The notes under the pieces: generated by a model
The model's input: only the letters and a program-made list of their open reading frames with translations
Told to the model about the DNA's origin: nothing
Databases searched by the model: none
Program-made: the position numbers and the translations under genes
Shown here: piece by piece, positions 1-12,289 of the stretch
How positions within the stretch are numbered: position 1 is the stretch's first letter
Layout: each line of letters starts with the position of its first letter
From: Cladorhizidae sp. MBARI D1340-BT2
Lineage: Eukaryota; Porifera; Demospongiae; Poecilosclerida; Cladorhizidae
Length of the DNA stretch: 64,000 bases
Direction of reading: 5' to 3'
Assembly: GCA_028752905.1 (NCBI GenBank)
Contig: JAQNBH010000017.1
Coordinates: 35,851,101-35,915,100 of the forward strand

Positions 1-3000
1 AACAAGTGTGGTCTCTTAACTCTCACTATTGTGTTAGATACGCCTGCACACCTGAAGAACAAGTCTGCTCTCTTAACTCTCACTATTGTGTTAGATACGC
101 CTGCACACCTGAAGAACAAGTGTGGTCTCTTAACTCTCACTATTGTGTTAGATACGCCTGCACACCTGAAGAACAAGTCTGGTCTCTTAACTCTCACTAT
201 TGTGTTAGATACGCCTGCACACCTGAAGAACAAGTGTGGTCTCTTAACTCTCACTATTGTGTTAGATACACCTGCACACCTGAAGAACAAGTGTGGTCTC
301 TTAACTCTCACTATTGTGTTAGATACGCCTGCACACCTGAAGAACAAGTGTGGTCTCTTAACTCTCACTATTGTGTTAGATACGCCTGCACACCTGAAGA
401 ACAAGTCTGCTCTCTTAACTCTCACTATTGTGTTAGATACGCCTGCACACCTGAAGAACAAGTCTGCTCTCTTAACTCTCACTATTGTGTTAGATACGCC
501 TGCACACCTGAAGAACAAGTGTGGTCTCTTAACTCTCACTATTGTGTTAGATACGCCTGCACACCTGAAGAACAAGTGTGGTCTCTTAACTCTCACTATT
601 GTGTTAGATACGCCTGCACACCTGAAGAACAAGTGTGGTCTCTTAACTCTCACTATTGTGTTAGATACACCTGCACACCTGAAGAACAAGTCTGCTCTCT
701 TAACTCTCACTATTGTGTTAGATACGCCTGCACACCTGAAGAACAAGTGTGGTCTCTTAACTCTCACTATTGTGTTAGATACGCCTGCACACCTGAAGAA
801 CAAGTCTGGTCTCTTAACTCTCACTATTGTGTTAGATACGCCTGCACACCTGAAGAACAAGTGTGGTCTCTTAACTCTCACTATTGTGTTAGATACACCT
901 GCACACCTGAAGAACAAGTGTGGTCTCTTAACTCTCACTATTGTGTTAGATACGCCTGCACACCTGAAGAACAAGTGTGGTCTCTTAACTCTCACTATTG
1001 TGTTAGATACGCCTGCACACCTGAAGAACAAGTGTGGTCTCTTAACTCTCACTATTGTGTTAGATACACCTGCACACCTGAAGAACAAGTCTGCTCTCTT
1101 AACTCTCACTATTGTGTTAGATACGCCTGCACACCTGAAGAACAAGTCTGCTCTCTTAACACTCACTATTGTGTTAGATACGCCTGCACACCTGAAGAAC
1201 AAGTGTGGTCTCTTAACTCTCACTATTGTGTTAGATACGCCTGCACACCTGAAGAACAAGTGTGGTCTCTTAACACTCACTATTGTGTTAGATACGCCTG
1301 CACACCTGAAGAACAAGTCTGCTCTCTTAACTCTCACTATTGTGTTAGATACGCCTGCACACCTGAAGAACAAGTGTGGTCTCTTAACTCTCACTATTGT
1401 GTTAGATACGCCTGCACACCTGAAGAACAAGTCTGGTCTCTTAACTCTCACTATTGTGTTAGATACGCCTGCACACCTGAAGAACAAGTGTGGTCTCTTA
1501 ACTCTCACTATTGTGTTAGATATGCCTGCACACCTGAAGAACAAGTGTGGTCTCTTAACTCTCACTATTGTGTTAGATACGCCTGCACACCTGAAGAACA
1601 AGTGTGGTCTCTTAACTCTCACTATTGTGTTAGATACGCCTGCACACCTGAAGAACAAGTGTGGTCTCTTAACTCTCACTATTGTGTTAGATACGCCTGC
1701 ACACCTGAAGAACAAGTGTGGTCTCTTAACTCTCACTATTGTGTTAGATACGCCTGCACACCTGAAGAACAAGTCTGGTCTCTTAACACTCACTATTGTG
1801 TTAGATACGCCTGCACACCTGAAGAACAAGTGTGGTCTCTTAACTCTCACTATTGTGTTAGATACGCCTGCACACCTGAAGAACAAGTCTGCTCTCTTAA
1901 CTCTCACTATTGTGTTAGATACGCCTGCACACCTGAAGAACAAGTGTGGTCTCTTAACTCTCACTATTGTGTTAGATACGCCTGCACACCTGAAGAACAA
2001 GTCTGCTCTCTTAACTCTCACTATTGTGTTAGATACGCCTGCACACCTGAAGAACAAGTCTTGTCTCTTAACTCTCACTATTGTGTTAGATACGCCTGCA
2101 CACCTGAAGAACAAGTGTGGTCTCTTAACTCTCACTATTGTGTTAGATACGCCTGCACACCTGAAGAACAAGTGTGGTCTCTTAACTCTCACTATTGTGT
2201 TAGATATGCCTGGACACCTGAAGAACAAGTCTGGTCTCTTAACTCTCACTATTGTGTTAGATACGCCTGCACACCTGAAGAACAAGTGTGGTCTCTTAAC
2301 TCTCACTATTGTGTTAGATATGCCTGGACACCTGAAGAACAAGTCTGGTCTCTTAACTCTCACTATTGTGTTAGATACGCCTGCACACCTGAAGAACAAG
2401 TGTGGTCTCTTAACACTCACTATTGTGTTAGATACGCCTGCACACCTGAAGAACAAGTCTGGTCTCTTAACTCTCACTATTGTGTTAGATACGCCTGCAC
2501 ACCTGAAGAACAAGTCTGGTCTCTTAACTCTCACTATTGTGTTAGATACGCCTGCACACCTGAAGAACAAGTGTGGTCTCTTAACTCTCACTATTGTGTT
2601 AGATACGCCTGCACACCTGAAGAACAAGTGTGGTCTCTTAACTCTCACTATTGTGTTAGATACGCCTGCACACCTGAAGAACAAGTGTGGTCTCTTAACT
2701 CTCACTATTGTGTTAGATACGCCTGCACACCTGAAGAACAAGTCTTGTCTCTTAACTCTCACTATTGTGTTAGATACGCCTGCACACCTGAAGAACAAGT
2801 GTGGTCTCTTAACTCTCACTATTGTGTTAGATACGCCTGCACACCTGAAGAACAAGTGTGGTCTCTTAACTCTCACTATTGTGTTAGATACGCCTGCACA
2901 CCTGAAGAACAAGTCTTGTCTCTTAACTCTCACTATTGTGTTAGATACGCCTGCACACCTGAAGAACAAGTCTTGTCTCTTAACTCTCACTATTGTGTTA

Positions 3001-6000
3001 GATACGCCTGCACACCTGAAGAACAAGTCTGCTCTCTTAACTCTCACTATTGTGTTAGATATGCCTGCGCACCTGAAGAACAAGTCTGCTCTCTTAACTC
3101 TCACTATTGTGTTAGATACGCCTGCACACCTGAAGAACAAGTGTGGTCTCTTAACTCTCACTATTGTGTTAGATACGCCTGCACACCTGAAGAACAAGTG
3201 TGCTCTCTTAACTCTCACTATTGTGTTAGATACGCCTGCACACCTGAAGAACAAGTCTGGTCTCTTAACTCTCACTATTGTGTTAGATACGCCTGCACAC
3301 CTGAAGAACAAGTGTGGTCTCTTAACTCTCACTATTGTGTTAGATACGCCTGCACACCTGAAGAACAAGTGTGGTCTCTTAACTCTCACTATTGTGTTAG
3401 ATACGCCTGCACACCTGAAGAACAAGTCTGGTCTCTTAACTCTCACTATTGTGTTAGATACGCCTGCACACCTGAAGAACAAGTCTGCTCTCTTAACTCT
3501 CACTATTGTGTTAGATACGCCTGCACACCTGAAGAACAAGTGTGGTCTCTTAACTCTCACTATTGTGTTAGATATGCCTGCACACCTGAAGAACAAGTGT
3601 GGTCTCTTAACTCTCACTATTGTGTTAGATACGCCTGCACACCTGAAGAACAAGTGTGGTCTCTTAACTCTCACTATTGTGTTAGATACGCCTGCACACC
3701 TGAAGAACAAGTGTGGTCTCTTAACTCTCACTATTGTGTTAGATACGCCTGCACACCTGAAGAACAAGTGTGGTCTCTTAACTCTCACTATTGTGTTAGA
3801 TACGCCTGCACACCTGAAGAACAAGTCTGGTCTCTTAACTCTCACTATTGTGTTAGATACGCCTGCACACCTGAAGAACAAGTGTGGTCTCTTAACTCTC
3901 ACTATTGTGTTAGATACGCCTGCACACCTGAAGAACAAGTGTGGTCTCTTAACTCTCACTATTGTGTTAGATACGCCTGCACACCTGAAGAACAAGTGTG
4001 GTCTCTTAACTCTCACTATTGTGTTAGATATGCCTGCACACCTGAAGAACAAGTGTGGTCTCTTAACTCTCACTATTGTGTTAGATACGCCTGCACACCT
4101 GAAGAACAAGTGTGGTCTCTTAACTCTCACTATTGTGTTAGATACGCCTGCACACCTGAAGAACAAGTCTGCTCTCTTAACTCTCACTATTGTGTTAGAT
4201 ACGCCTGCAAACCTGAAGAACAAGTGTGGTCTCTTAACTCTCACTATTGTGTTAGATACGCCTGCACACCTGAAGAACAAGTCTTGTCTCTTAACTCTCA
4301 CTATTGTGTTAGATACGCCTGCACACCTGAAGAACAAGTGTGGTCTCTTAACTCTCACTATTGTGTTAGATACGCCTGCACACCTGAAGAACAAGTGTGG
4401 TCTCTTAACTCTCACTATTGTGTTAGATACGCCTGCACACCTGAAGAACAAGTGTGGTCTCTTAACTCTCACTATTGTGTTAGATATGCCTGCACACCTG
4501 AAGAACAAGTGTGGTCTCTTAACTCTCACTATTGTGTTAGATACGCCTGCACACCTGAAGAACAAGTGTGGTCTCTTAACTCTCACTATTGTGTTAGATA
4601 CGCCTGCACACCTGAAGAACAAGTCTTGTCTCTTAACTCTCACTATTGTGTTAGATACGCCTGCACACCTGAAGAACAAGTGTGGTCTCTTAACTCTCAC
4701 TATTGTGTTAGATATGCCTGCACACCTGAAGAACAAGTGTGGTCTCTTAACTCTCACTATTGTGTTAGATACGCCTGCACACCTGAAGAACAAGTGTGGT
4801 CTCTTAACTCTCACTATTGTGTTAGATACGCCTGCACACCTGAAGAACAAGTGTGGTCTCTTAACTCTCACTATTGTGTTAGATACGCCTGCACACCTGA
4901 AGAACAAGTCTTGTCTCTTAACTCTCACTATTGTGTTAGATACGCCTGCACACCTGAAGAACAAGTGTGGTCTCTTAACTCTCACTATTGTGTTAGATAC
5001 GCCTGCACACCTGAAGAACAAGTGTGGTCTCTTAACTCTCACTATTGTGTTAGATACGCCTGCACACCTGAAGAACAAGTGTGGTCTCTTAACTCTCACT
5101 ATTGTGTTAGATACGCCTGCACACCTGAAGAACAAGTGTGGTCTCTTAACTCTCACTATTGTGTTAGATACGCCTGCACACCTGAAGAACAAGTGTGGTC
5201 TCTTAACTCTCACTATTGTGTTAGATACGCCTGCACACCTGAAGAACAAGTGTGGTCTCTTAACTCTCACTATTGTGTTAGATACGCCTGCACACCTGAA
5301 GAACAAGTGTGGTCTCTTAACTCTCACTATTGTGTTAGATATGCCTGCACACCTGAAGAACAAGTGTGGTCTCTTAACTCTCACTATTGTGTTAGATACG
5401 CCTGCACACCTGAAGAACAAGTCTGGTCTCTTAACTCTCACTATTGTGTTAGATATGCCTGCACACCTGAAGAACAAGTCTGCTCTCTTAACTCTCACTA
5501 TTGTGTTAGATACGCCTGCACACCTGAAGAACAAGTGTGGTCTCTTAACTCTCACTATTGTGTTAGATACGCCTGCACACCTGAAGAACAAGTGTGGTCT
5601 CTTAACTCTCACTATTGTGTTAGATACGCCTGCACACCTGAAGAACAAGTCTGCTCTCTTAACTCTCACTATTGTGTTAGATACGCCTGCACACCTGAAG
5701 AACAAGTGTGGTCTCTTAACTCTCACTATTGTGTTAGATACGCCTGCACACCTGAAGAACAAGTGTGGTCTCTTAACTCTCACTATTGTGTTAGATACGC
5801 CTGTACACCTGAAGAACAAGTGTGGTCTCTTAACTCTCACTATTGTGTTAGATACGCCTGCACACCTGAAGAACAAGTCTTGTCTCTTAACTCTCACTAT
5901 TGTGTTAGATACGCCTGCACACCTGAAGAACAAGTGTGGTCTCTTAACTCTCACTATTGTGTTAGATACGCCTGCACACCTGAAGAACAAGTGTGGTCTC

Positions 6001-9000
6001 TTAACTCTCACTATTGTGTTAGATACGCCTGCACACCTGAAGAACAAGTGTGGTCTCTTAACTCTCACTATTGTGTTAGATACGCCTGTACACCTGAAGA
6101 ACAAGTCTGCTCTCTTAACTCTCACTATTGTGTTAGATACGCCTGCACACCTGAAGAACAAGTCTTGTCTCTTAACTCTCACTATTGTGTTAGATACGCC
6201 TGCACACCTGAAGAACAAGTGTGGTCTCTTAACTCTCACTATTGTGTTAGATACGCCTGCGCACCTGAAGAACAAGTGTGGTCTCTTAACTCTCACTATT
6301 GTGTTAGATACGCCTGCACACCTGAAGAACAAGTCTGGTCTCTTAACTCTCACTATTGTGTTAGATACGCCTGCACACCTGAAGAACAAGTGTGGTCTCT
6401 TAACTCTCACTATTGTGTTAGATACGCCTGCACACCTGAAGAACAAGTCTTGTCTCTTAACTCTCACTATTGTGTTAGATACGCCTGCACACCTGAAGAA
6501 CAAGTGTGGTCTCTTAACTCTCACTATTGTGTTAGATACGCCTGCACACCTGAAGAACAAGTCTTGTCTCTTAACTCTCACTATTGTGTTAGATACGCCT
6601 GCACACCTGAAGAACAAGTCTGGTCTCTTAACTCTCACTATTGTGTTAGATACGCCTGCACACCTGAAGAACAAGTGTGATCTCTTAACTCTCACTATTG
6701 TGTTAGATACGCCTGCACACCTGAAGAACAAGTCTGCTCTCTTAACTCTCACTATTGTGTTAGATACGCCTGCACACCTGAAGAACAAGTGTGGTCTCTT
6801 AACTCTCACTATTGTGTTAGATACGCCTGCACACCTGAAGAACAAGTGTGGTCTCTTAACTCTCACTATTGTGTTAGATACGCCTGCACACCTGAAGAAC
6901 AAGTGTGGTCTCTTAACTCTCACTATTGTGTTAGATATGCCTGCACACCTGAAGAACAAGTCTGCTCTCTTAACTCTCACTATTGTGTTAGATACGCCTG
7001 CACACCTGAAGAACAAGTGTGGTCTCTTAACTCTCACTATTGTGTTAGATACGCCTGCACACCTGAAGAACAAGTCTGGTCTCTTAACTCTCACTATTGT
7101 GTTAGATACGCCTGCACACCTGAAGAACAAGTGTGGTCTCTTAACTCTCACTATTGTGTTAGATACGCCTGCACACCTGAAGAACAAGTGTGGTCTCTTA
7201 ACTCTCACTATTGTGTTAGATACGCCTGCACACCTGAAGAACAAGTGTGGTCTCTTAACTCTCACTATTGTGTTAGATACGCCTGCACACCTGAAGAACA
7301 AGTGTGGTCTCTTAACTCTCACTATTGTGTTAGATACGCCTGCACACCTGAAGAACAAGTCTTGTCTCTTAACTCTCACTATTGTGTTAGATACGCCTGC
7401 ACACCTGAAGAACAAGTGTGGTCTCTTAACTCTCACTATTGTGCTAGATACGCCTGCACACCTGAAGAACAAGTGTGGTCTCTTAACTCTCACTATTGTG
7501 TTAGATACGCCTGCACACCTGAAGAACAAGTCTGCTCTCTTAACTCTCACTATTGTGTTAGATACGCCTGCACACCTGAAGAACAAGTGTGGTCTCTTAA
7601 CTCTCACTGTTGTGTTAGATACGCCTGCACACCTGAAGAACAAATCTGGTCTCTTAACTCTCACTGTTGTGTAATAAAATAGATATGCCTGCACACCTGA
7701 AGAACAAGTCTTGTCTCTTAACTCTCACTATTGTGTTAGATACGCCTGCACACCTGAAGAACAAGTGTGGTCTCTTAATTCTCACTATTGTGTTAGATAC
7801 GCCTGCACACCTGAAGAACAAGTCTGCTCTCTTAACTCTCACTATTGTGTTAGATACGCCTGCACACCTGAAGAACAAGTGTGGTCTCTTAACTCTCACT
7901 ATTGTGTTAGATACGCCTGCACACCTGAAGAACAAGTGTGGTCTCTTAACTCTCACTATTGTGTTAGATACGCCTGCACACCTGAAGAACAAGTGTGGTC
8001 TCTTAACTCTCACTATTGTGTTAGATACGCCTGCACACCTGAAGAACAAGTGTGGTCTCTTAACTCTCACTATTGTGTTAGATACGCCTGCACACCTGAA
8101 GAACAAGTGTGGTCTCTTAACTCTCACTATTGTGTTAGATACGCCTGCACACCTGAAGAACAAGTGTGGTCTCTTAACTCTCACTATTGTGTTAGATACG
8201 CCTGCACACCTGAAGAACAAGTGTGGTCTCTTAACTCTCACTATTGTGTTAGATACGCCTGCACACCTGAAGAACAAGTGTGGTCTCTTAACTCTCACTA
8301 TTGTGTTAGATACGCCTGCACACCTGAAGAACAAGTGTGGTCTCTTAACTCTCACTATTGTGTTAGATACGCCTGCACACCTGAAGAACAAGTCTGCTCT
8401 CTTAACTCTCACTATTGTGTTAGATACGCCTGCACACCTGAAGAACAAGTCTGCTCTCTTAACTCTCACTATTGTGTTAGATACGCCTGCACACCTGAAG
8501 AACAAGTGTGGTCTCTTAACTCTCACTATTGTGTTAGATACGCCTGCACACCTGAAGAACAAGTGTGGTCTCTTAACTCTCACTATTGTGTTAGATACGC
8601 CTGCACACCTGAAGAACAAGTCTTGTCTCTTAACTCTCACTATTGTGTTAGATACGCCTGCACACCTGAAGAACAAGTGTGGTCTCTTAACTCTCACTAT
8701 TGTGTTAGATACGCCTGCACACCTGAAGAACAAGTGTGGTCTCTTAACTCTCACTATTGTGTTAGATACGCCTGCACACCTGAAGAACAAGTGTGCTCTC
8801 TTAACTCTCACTATTGTGTTAGATACGCCTGCACACCTGAAGAACAAGTGTGGTCTCTTAACTCTCACTATTGTGTTAGATACGCCTGCACACCTGAAGA
8901 ACAAGTGTGGTCTCTTAACTCTCACTATTGTGTTAGATACGCCTGCACACCTGAAGAACAAGTCTGATCTCTTAACTCTCACTATTGTGTTAGATACGCC

Positions 9001-11041
9001 TGCACACCTGAAGAACAAGTCTTGTCTCTTAACTCTCACTATTGTGTTAGATACGCCTGCACACCTGAAGAACAAGTGTGGTCTCTTAACTCTCACTATT
9101 GTGTTAGATACGCCTGCACACCTGAAGAACAAGTCTGCTCTCTTAACTCTCACTATTGTGTTAGATACGCCTGCACACCTGAAGAACAAGTCTGCTCTCT
9201 TAACTCTCACTATTGTGTTAGATACGCCTGCACACCTGAAGAACAAGTGTGGTCTCTTAACTCTCACTATTGTGTTAGATACGCCTGCACACCTGAAGAA
9301 CAAGTGTGGTCTCTTAACTCTCACTATTGTGTTAGATACGCCTGCACACCTGAAGAACAAGTGTGGTCTCTTAACTCTCACTATTGTGTTAGATACGCCT
9401 GCACACCTGAAGAACAAGTGTGATCTCTTAACTCTCACTATTGTGTTAGATACGCCTGCACACCTGAAGAACAAGTGTGGTCTCTTAACTCTCACTATTG
9501 TGTTAGATACGCCTGCACACCTGAAGAACAAGTGTGGTCTCTTAACTCTCACTATTGTGTTAGATACGCCTGCACACCTGAAGAACAAGTCTGCTCTCTT
9601 AACTCTCACTATTGTGTTAGATACGCCTGCACACCTGAAGAACAAGTGTGGTCTCTTAACTCTCACTATTGTGTTAGATACGCCTGCACACCTGAAGAAC
9701 AAGTGTGGTCTCTTAACTCTCACTATTGTGTTAGATACGCCTGCACACCTGAAGAACAAGTGTGGTCTCTTAACTCTCACTATTGTGTTAGATACGCCTG
9801 CACACCTGAAGAACAAGTGTGGTCTCTTAACTCTCACTATTGTGTTAGATACGCCTGCACACCTGAAGAACAAGTCTGCTCTCTTAACTCTCACTATTGT
9901 GTTAGATACGCCTGCACACCTGAAGAACAAGTCTTGTCTCTTAACTCTCACTATTGTGTTAGATACGCCTGCACACCTGAAGAACAAGTGTGGTCTCTTA
10001 ACTCTCACTATTGTGTTAGATACGCCTGCACACCTGAAGAACAAGTGTGGTCTCTTAACTCTCACTATTGTGTTAGATACGCCTGCACACCTGAAGAACA
10101 AGTGTGGTCTCTTAACTCTCACTATTGTGTTAGATACGCCTGCACACCTGAAGAACAAGTGTGGTCTCTTAACTCTCACTATTGTGTTAGATACGCCTGC
10201 ACACCTGAAGAACAAGTGTGGTCTCTTAACTCTCACTATTGTGTTAGATACGCCTGCACACCTGAAGAACAAGTCTGCTCTCTTAACTCTCACTATTGTG
10301 TTAGATACGCCTGCACACCTGAAGAACAAGTCTGCTCTCTTAACTCTCACTATTGTGTTAGATACGCCTGCACACCTGAAGAACAAGTGTGGTCTCTTAA
10401 CTCTCACTATTGTGTTAGATACGCCTGCACACCTGAAGAACAAGTCTGCTCTCTTAACTCTCACTATTGTGTTAGATACGCCTGCACACCTGAAGAACAA
10501 GTGTGGTCTCTTAACTCTCACTATTGTGTTAGATACACCTGCACACCTGAAGAACAAGTGTGGTCTCTTAACTCTCACTATTGTGTTAGATACGCCTGCA
10601 CACCTGAAGAACAAGTGTGGTCTCTTAACTCTCACTATTGTGTTAGATACGCCTGCACACCTGAAGAACAAGTGTGGTCTCTTAACTCTCACTATTGTGT
10701 TAGATACGCCTGCACACCTGAAGAACAAGTGTGGTCTCTTAACTCTCACTATTGTGTTAGATACGCCTGCACACCTGAAGAACAAGTCTGGTCTCTTAAC
10801 TCTCACTATTGTGTTAGATACGCCTGCACACCTGAAGAACAAGTGTGGTCTCTTAACTCTCACTATTGTGTTAGATACGCCTGCACACCTGAAGAACAAG
10901 TGTGGTCTCTTAACTCTCACTATTGTGTTAGATACGCCTGCACACCTGAAGAACAAGTGTGGTCTCTTAACTCTCACTATTGTGTTAGATACGCCTGCAC
11001 ACCTGAAGAACAAGTCTGGTCTCTTAACACTCGCTATTGTG
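1..11041. repeat. 57-bp satellite array (about 193 copies)
   Basis: The unit is GTGTGGTCTCTTAACTCTCA (first 20 bases) and so on, 57 bp long, repeated head to tail from the window edge to 11041, so the array is longer than what is visible. Copies are almost identical. Most variation sits in a 4-base patch at the unit start (GTGTGG, GTCTGC, GTCTGG, GTCTTG), with rare TAC/TAT and ACT/ACA changes. Because 57 is divisible by three, two plus frames and one minus frame stay open for thousands of bases; this is a by-product of the period, not evidence of a protein. The only indel seen is a 7-base AATAAAA insertion near 7673-7680, flanked by slightly diverged units. The last unit breaks off at TATTGTGTAA. 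The array lies just upstream of a mannosidase terminal exon, so it is inferred to be intronic. Confidence 0.97.
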
Positions 11042-11645
11042 TAAATTTCGCATTTTATACCACAAAATCTTAGACATGCTCCAAAATGTTCGAACCCATG
11101 GTATGGAGGTAGAGTACATGTATGTAGTCCGACATGCTTGTGAAACTAAAGTTTAAAAAAGAACCGCTTGTTTTATGAGCTGCACTGAATTGATCTAGTC
11201 TAGATCACTGCATTTGGTATGTTTGGAACCTTTCCTTTCCTTTTTCCCCGTAACCAAGGAAAGGGTCAGCTTCATGAGACTAGCAGGTCTAATCACACCC
11301 TCCCTTACATCGTTTGCTATGAAATACTTGGGGGCTTTTGATATTAGGCTATAAGGCTCTACTCATAGAATAAACCTTTCATGGTAGTAGCTGGTGTTAT
11401 AATGTCATTCTCTTGAGTATTATATCATAAGTTGCTTTGCTGCCTGCATACATGATTGCTCTGGAATTGTAATATTAGTACACCTAATACGATGACTAGA
11501 ATAGTGTGGTAACTGGCTGCGAGAGAACCTTTAATTAGTGCCAATTACACCTTGAGATGTGTACGTATTTATATATATATACACACACACACATTAACCT
11601 GAGCTCTTTTCAGAGTATTAGCCTTGTTACCTTGACCTTCTTTAG
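11042..11645 (+). other. 3' part of the last intron of the GH47 gene
   Basis: This is unique AT-rich sequence between the 57-bp satellite and the mannosidase exon. I found no other mannosidase exon in it. It contains a (TA)n(CA)n microsatellite at about 11567-11594. It ends in a pyrimidine-rich stretch and a TTCTTTAG acceptor at 11645. The donor and upstream exons must lie before the window. Confidence 0.7.
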
Positions 11646-11894
<249 letters not shown>

Positions 11895-12178
11895 AAGATG
11901 TTTCTGGTGTGTGTATCTTCCAATGATGTATATATGTCTTTATATATTTATTGCACTTTTATGTATTTATTATAATGTACTGTACACAAGTTGGTATTAT
12001 TTTTTTCTTCCTCCTCTTTTTCCTCCTGCACAAAAGATATTTATTTTTAATTGATTTTGTGTTTTGCTATGTCCAATTTACATATTTGCAAACCTTTCTG
12101 TTCTATTTAACAATCATCATGTGCATTTTCTAAATAATACATTTGCGCAGATGCTAGCATAAATAATCAAATTATTGT
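11895..12178. other. Intergenic spacer between convergent genes (both 3' UTRs)
   Basis: This is 284 bp between the mannosidase stop and the Spindly stop. The two 3' UTRs must share or overlap this AT-rich sequence, which has several T-rich runs. An AATAAA on the minus strand overlaps the Spindly stop codon; no clean plus-strand AATAAA was seen. Confidence 0.6.
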
Positions 12179-12289
12179 TTATTGTTGTGGGCATTTGTTG
12201 ACTGTGTCCTTTGAACTCTCGTTAACTACTTGAGCAGAGACTCGACTCACTTGACCTGTTGCCGGCAGTTCTCCAAGGTTTTCTCCACC
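12179..12289 (-). CDS. SPDL1: Spindly exon 9 (residues 553-588, CPQQ farnesylation box)
   Basis: The acceptor is ATGTGTGTAG|GGT at 12290, in phase 0 with the exon 8 donor. It encodes 36 residues ending NKCPQQ, then TAA at 12181-12179. The C-terminal tetrapeptide is identical to that of human Spindly, whose Cys is farnesylated. An AATAAA overlaps the stop. This exon lies 10.6 kb from exon 8, beyond the 51-bp satellite and the hAT insertion; the frame is too short to be found by ORF length. Confidence 0.85.
   Translation of the reverse strand, partial: GGENLGELPATGQVSRVSAQVVNESSKDTVNKCPQQ

Noticed and set aside
6..11073. Very long open frames (up to about 2500 codons) on both strands of the 57-bp array
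   Set aside because: Any unit of 57 bp without a stop stays open in every copy. Three frames are open at once, variation is not synonymous-biased, and the array appears intronic.
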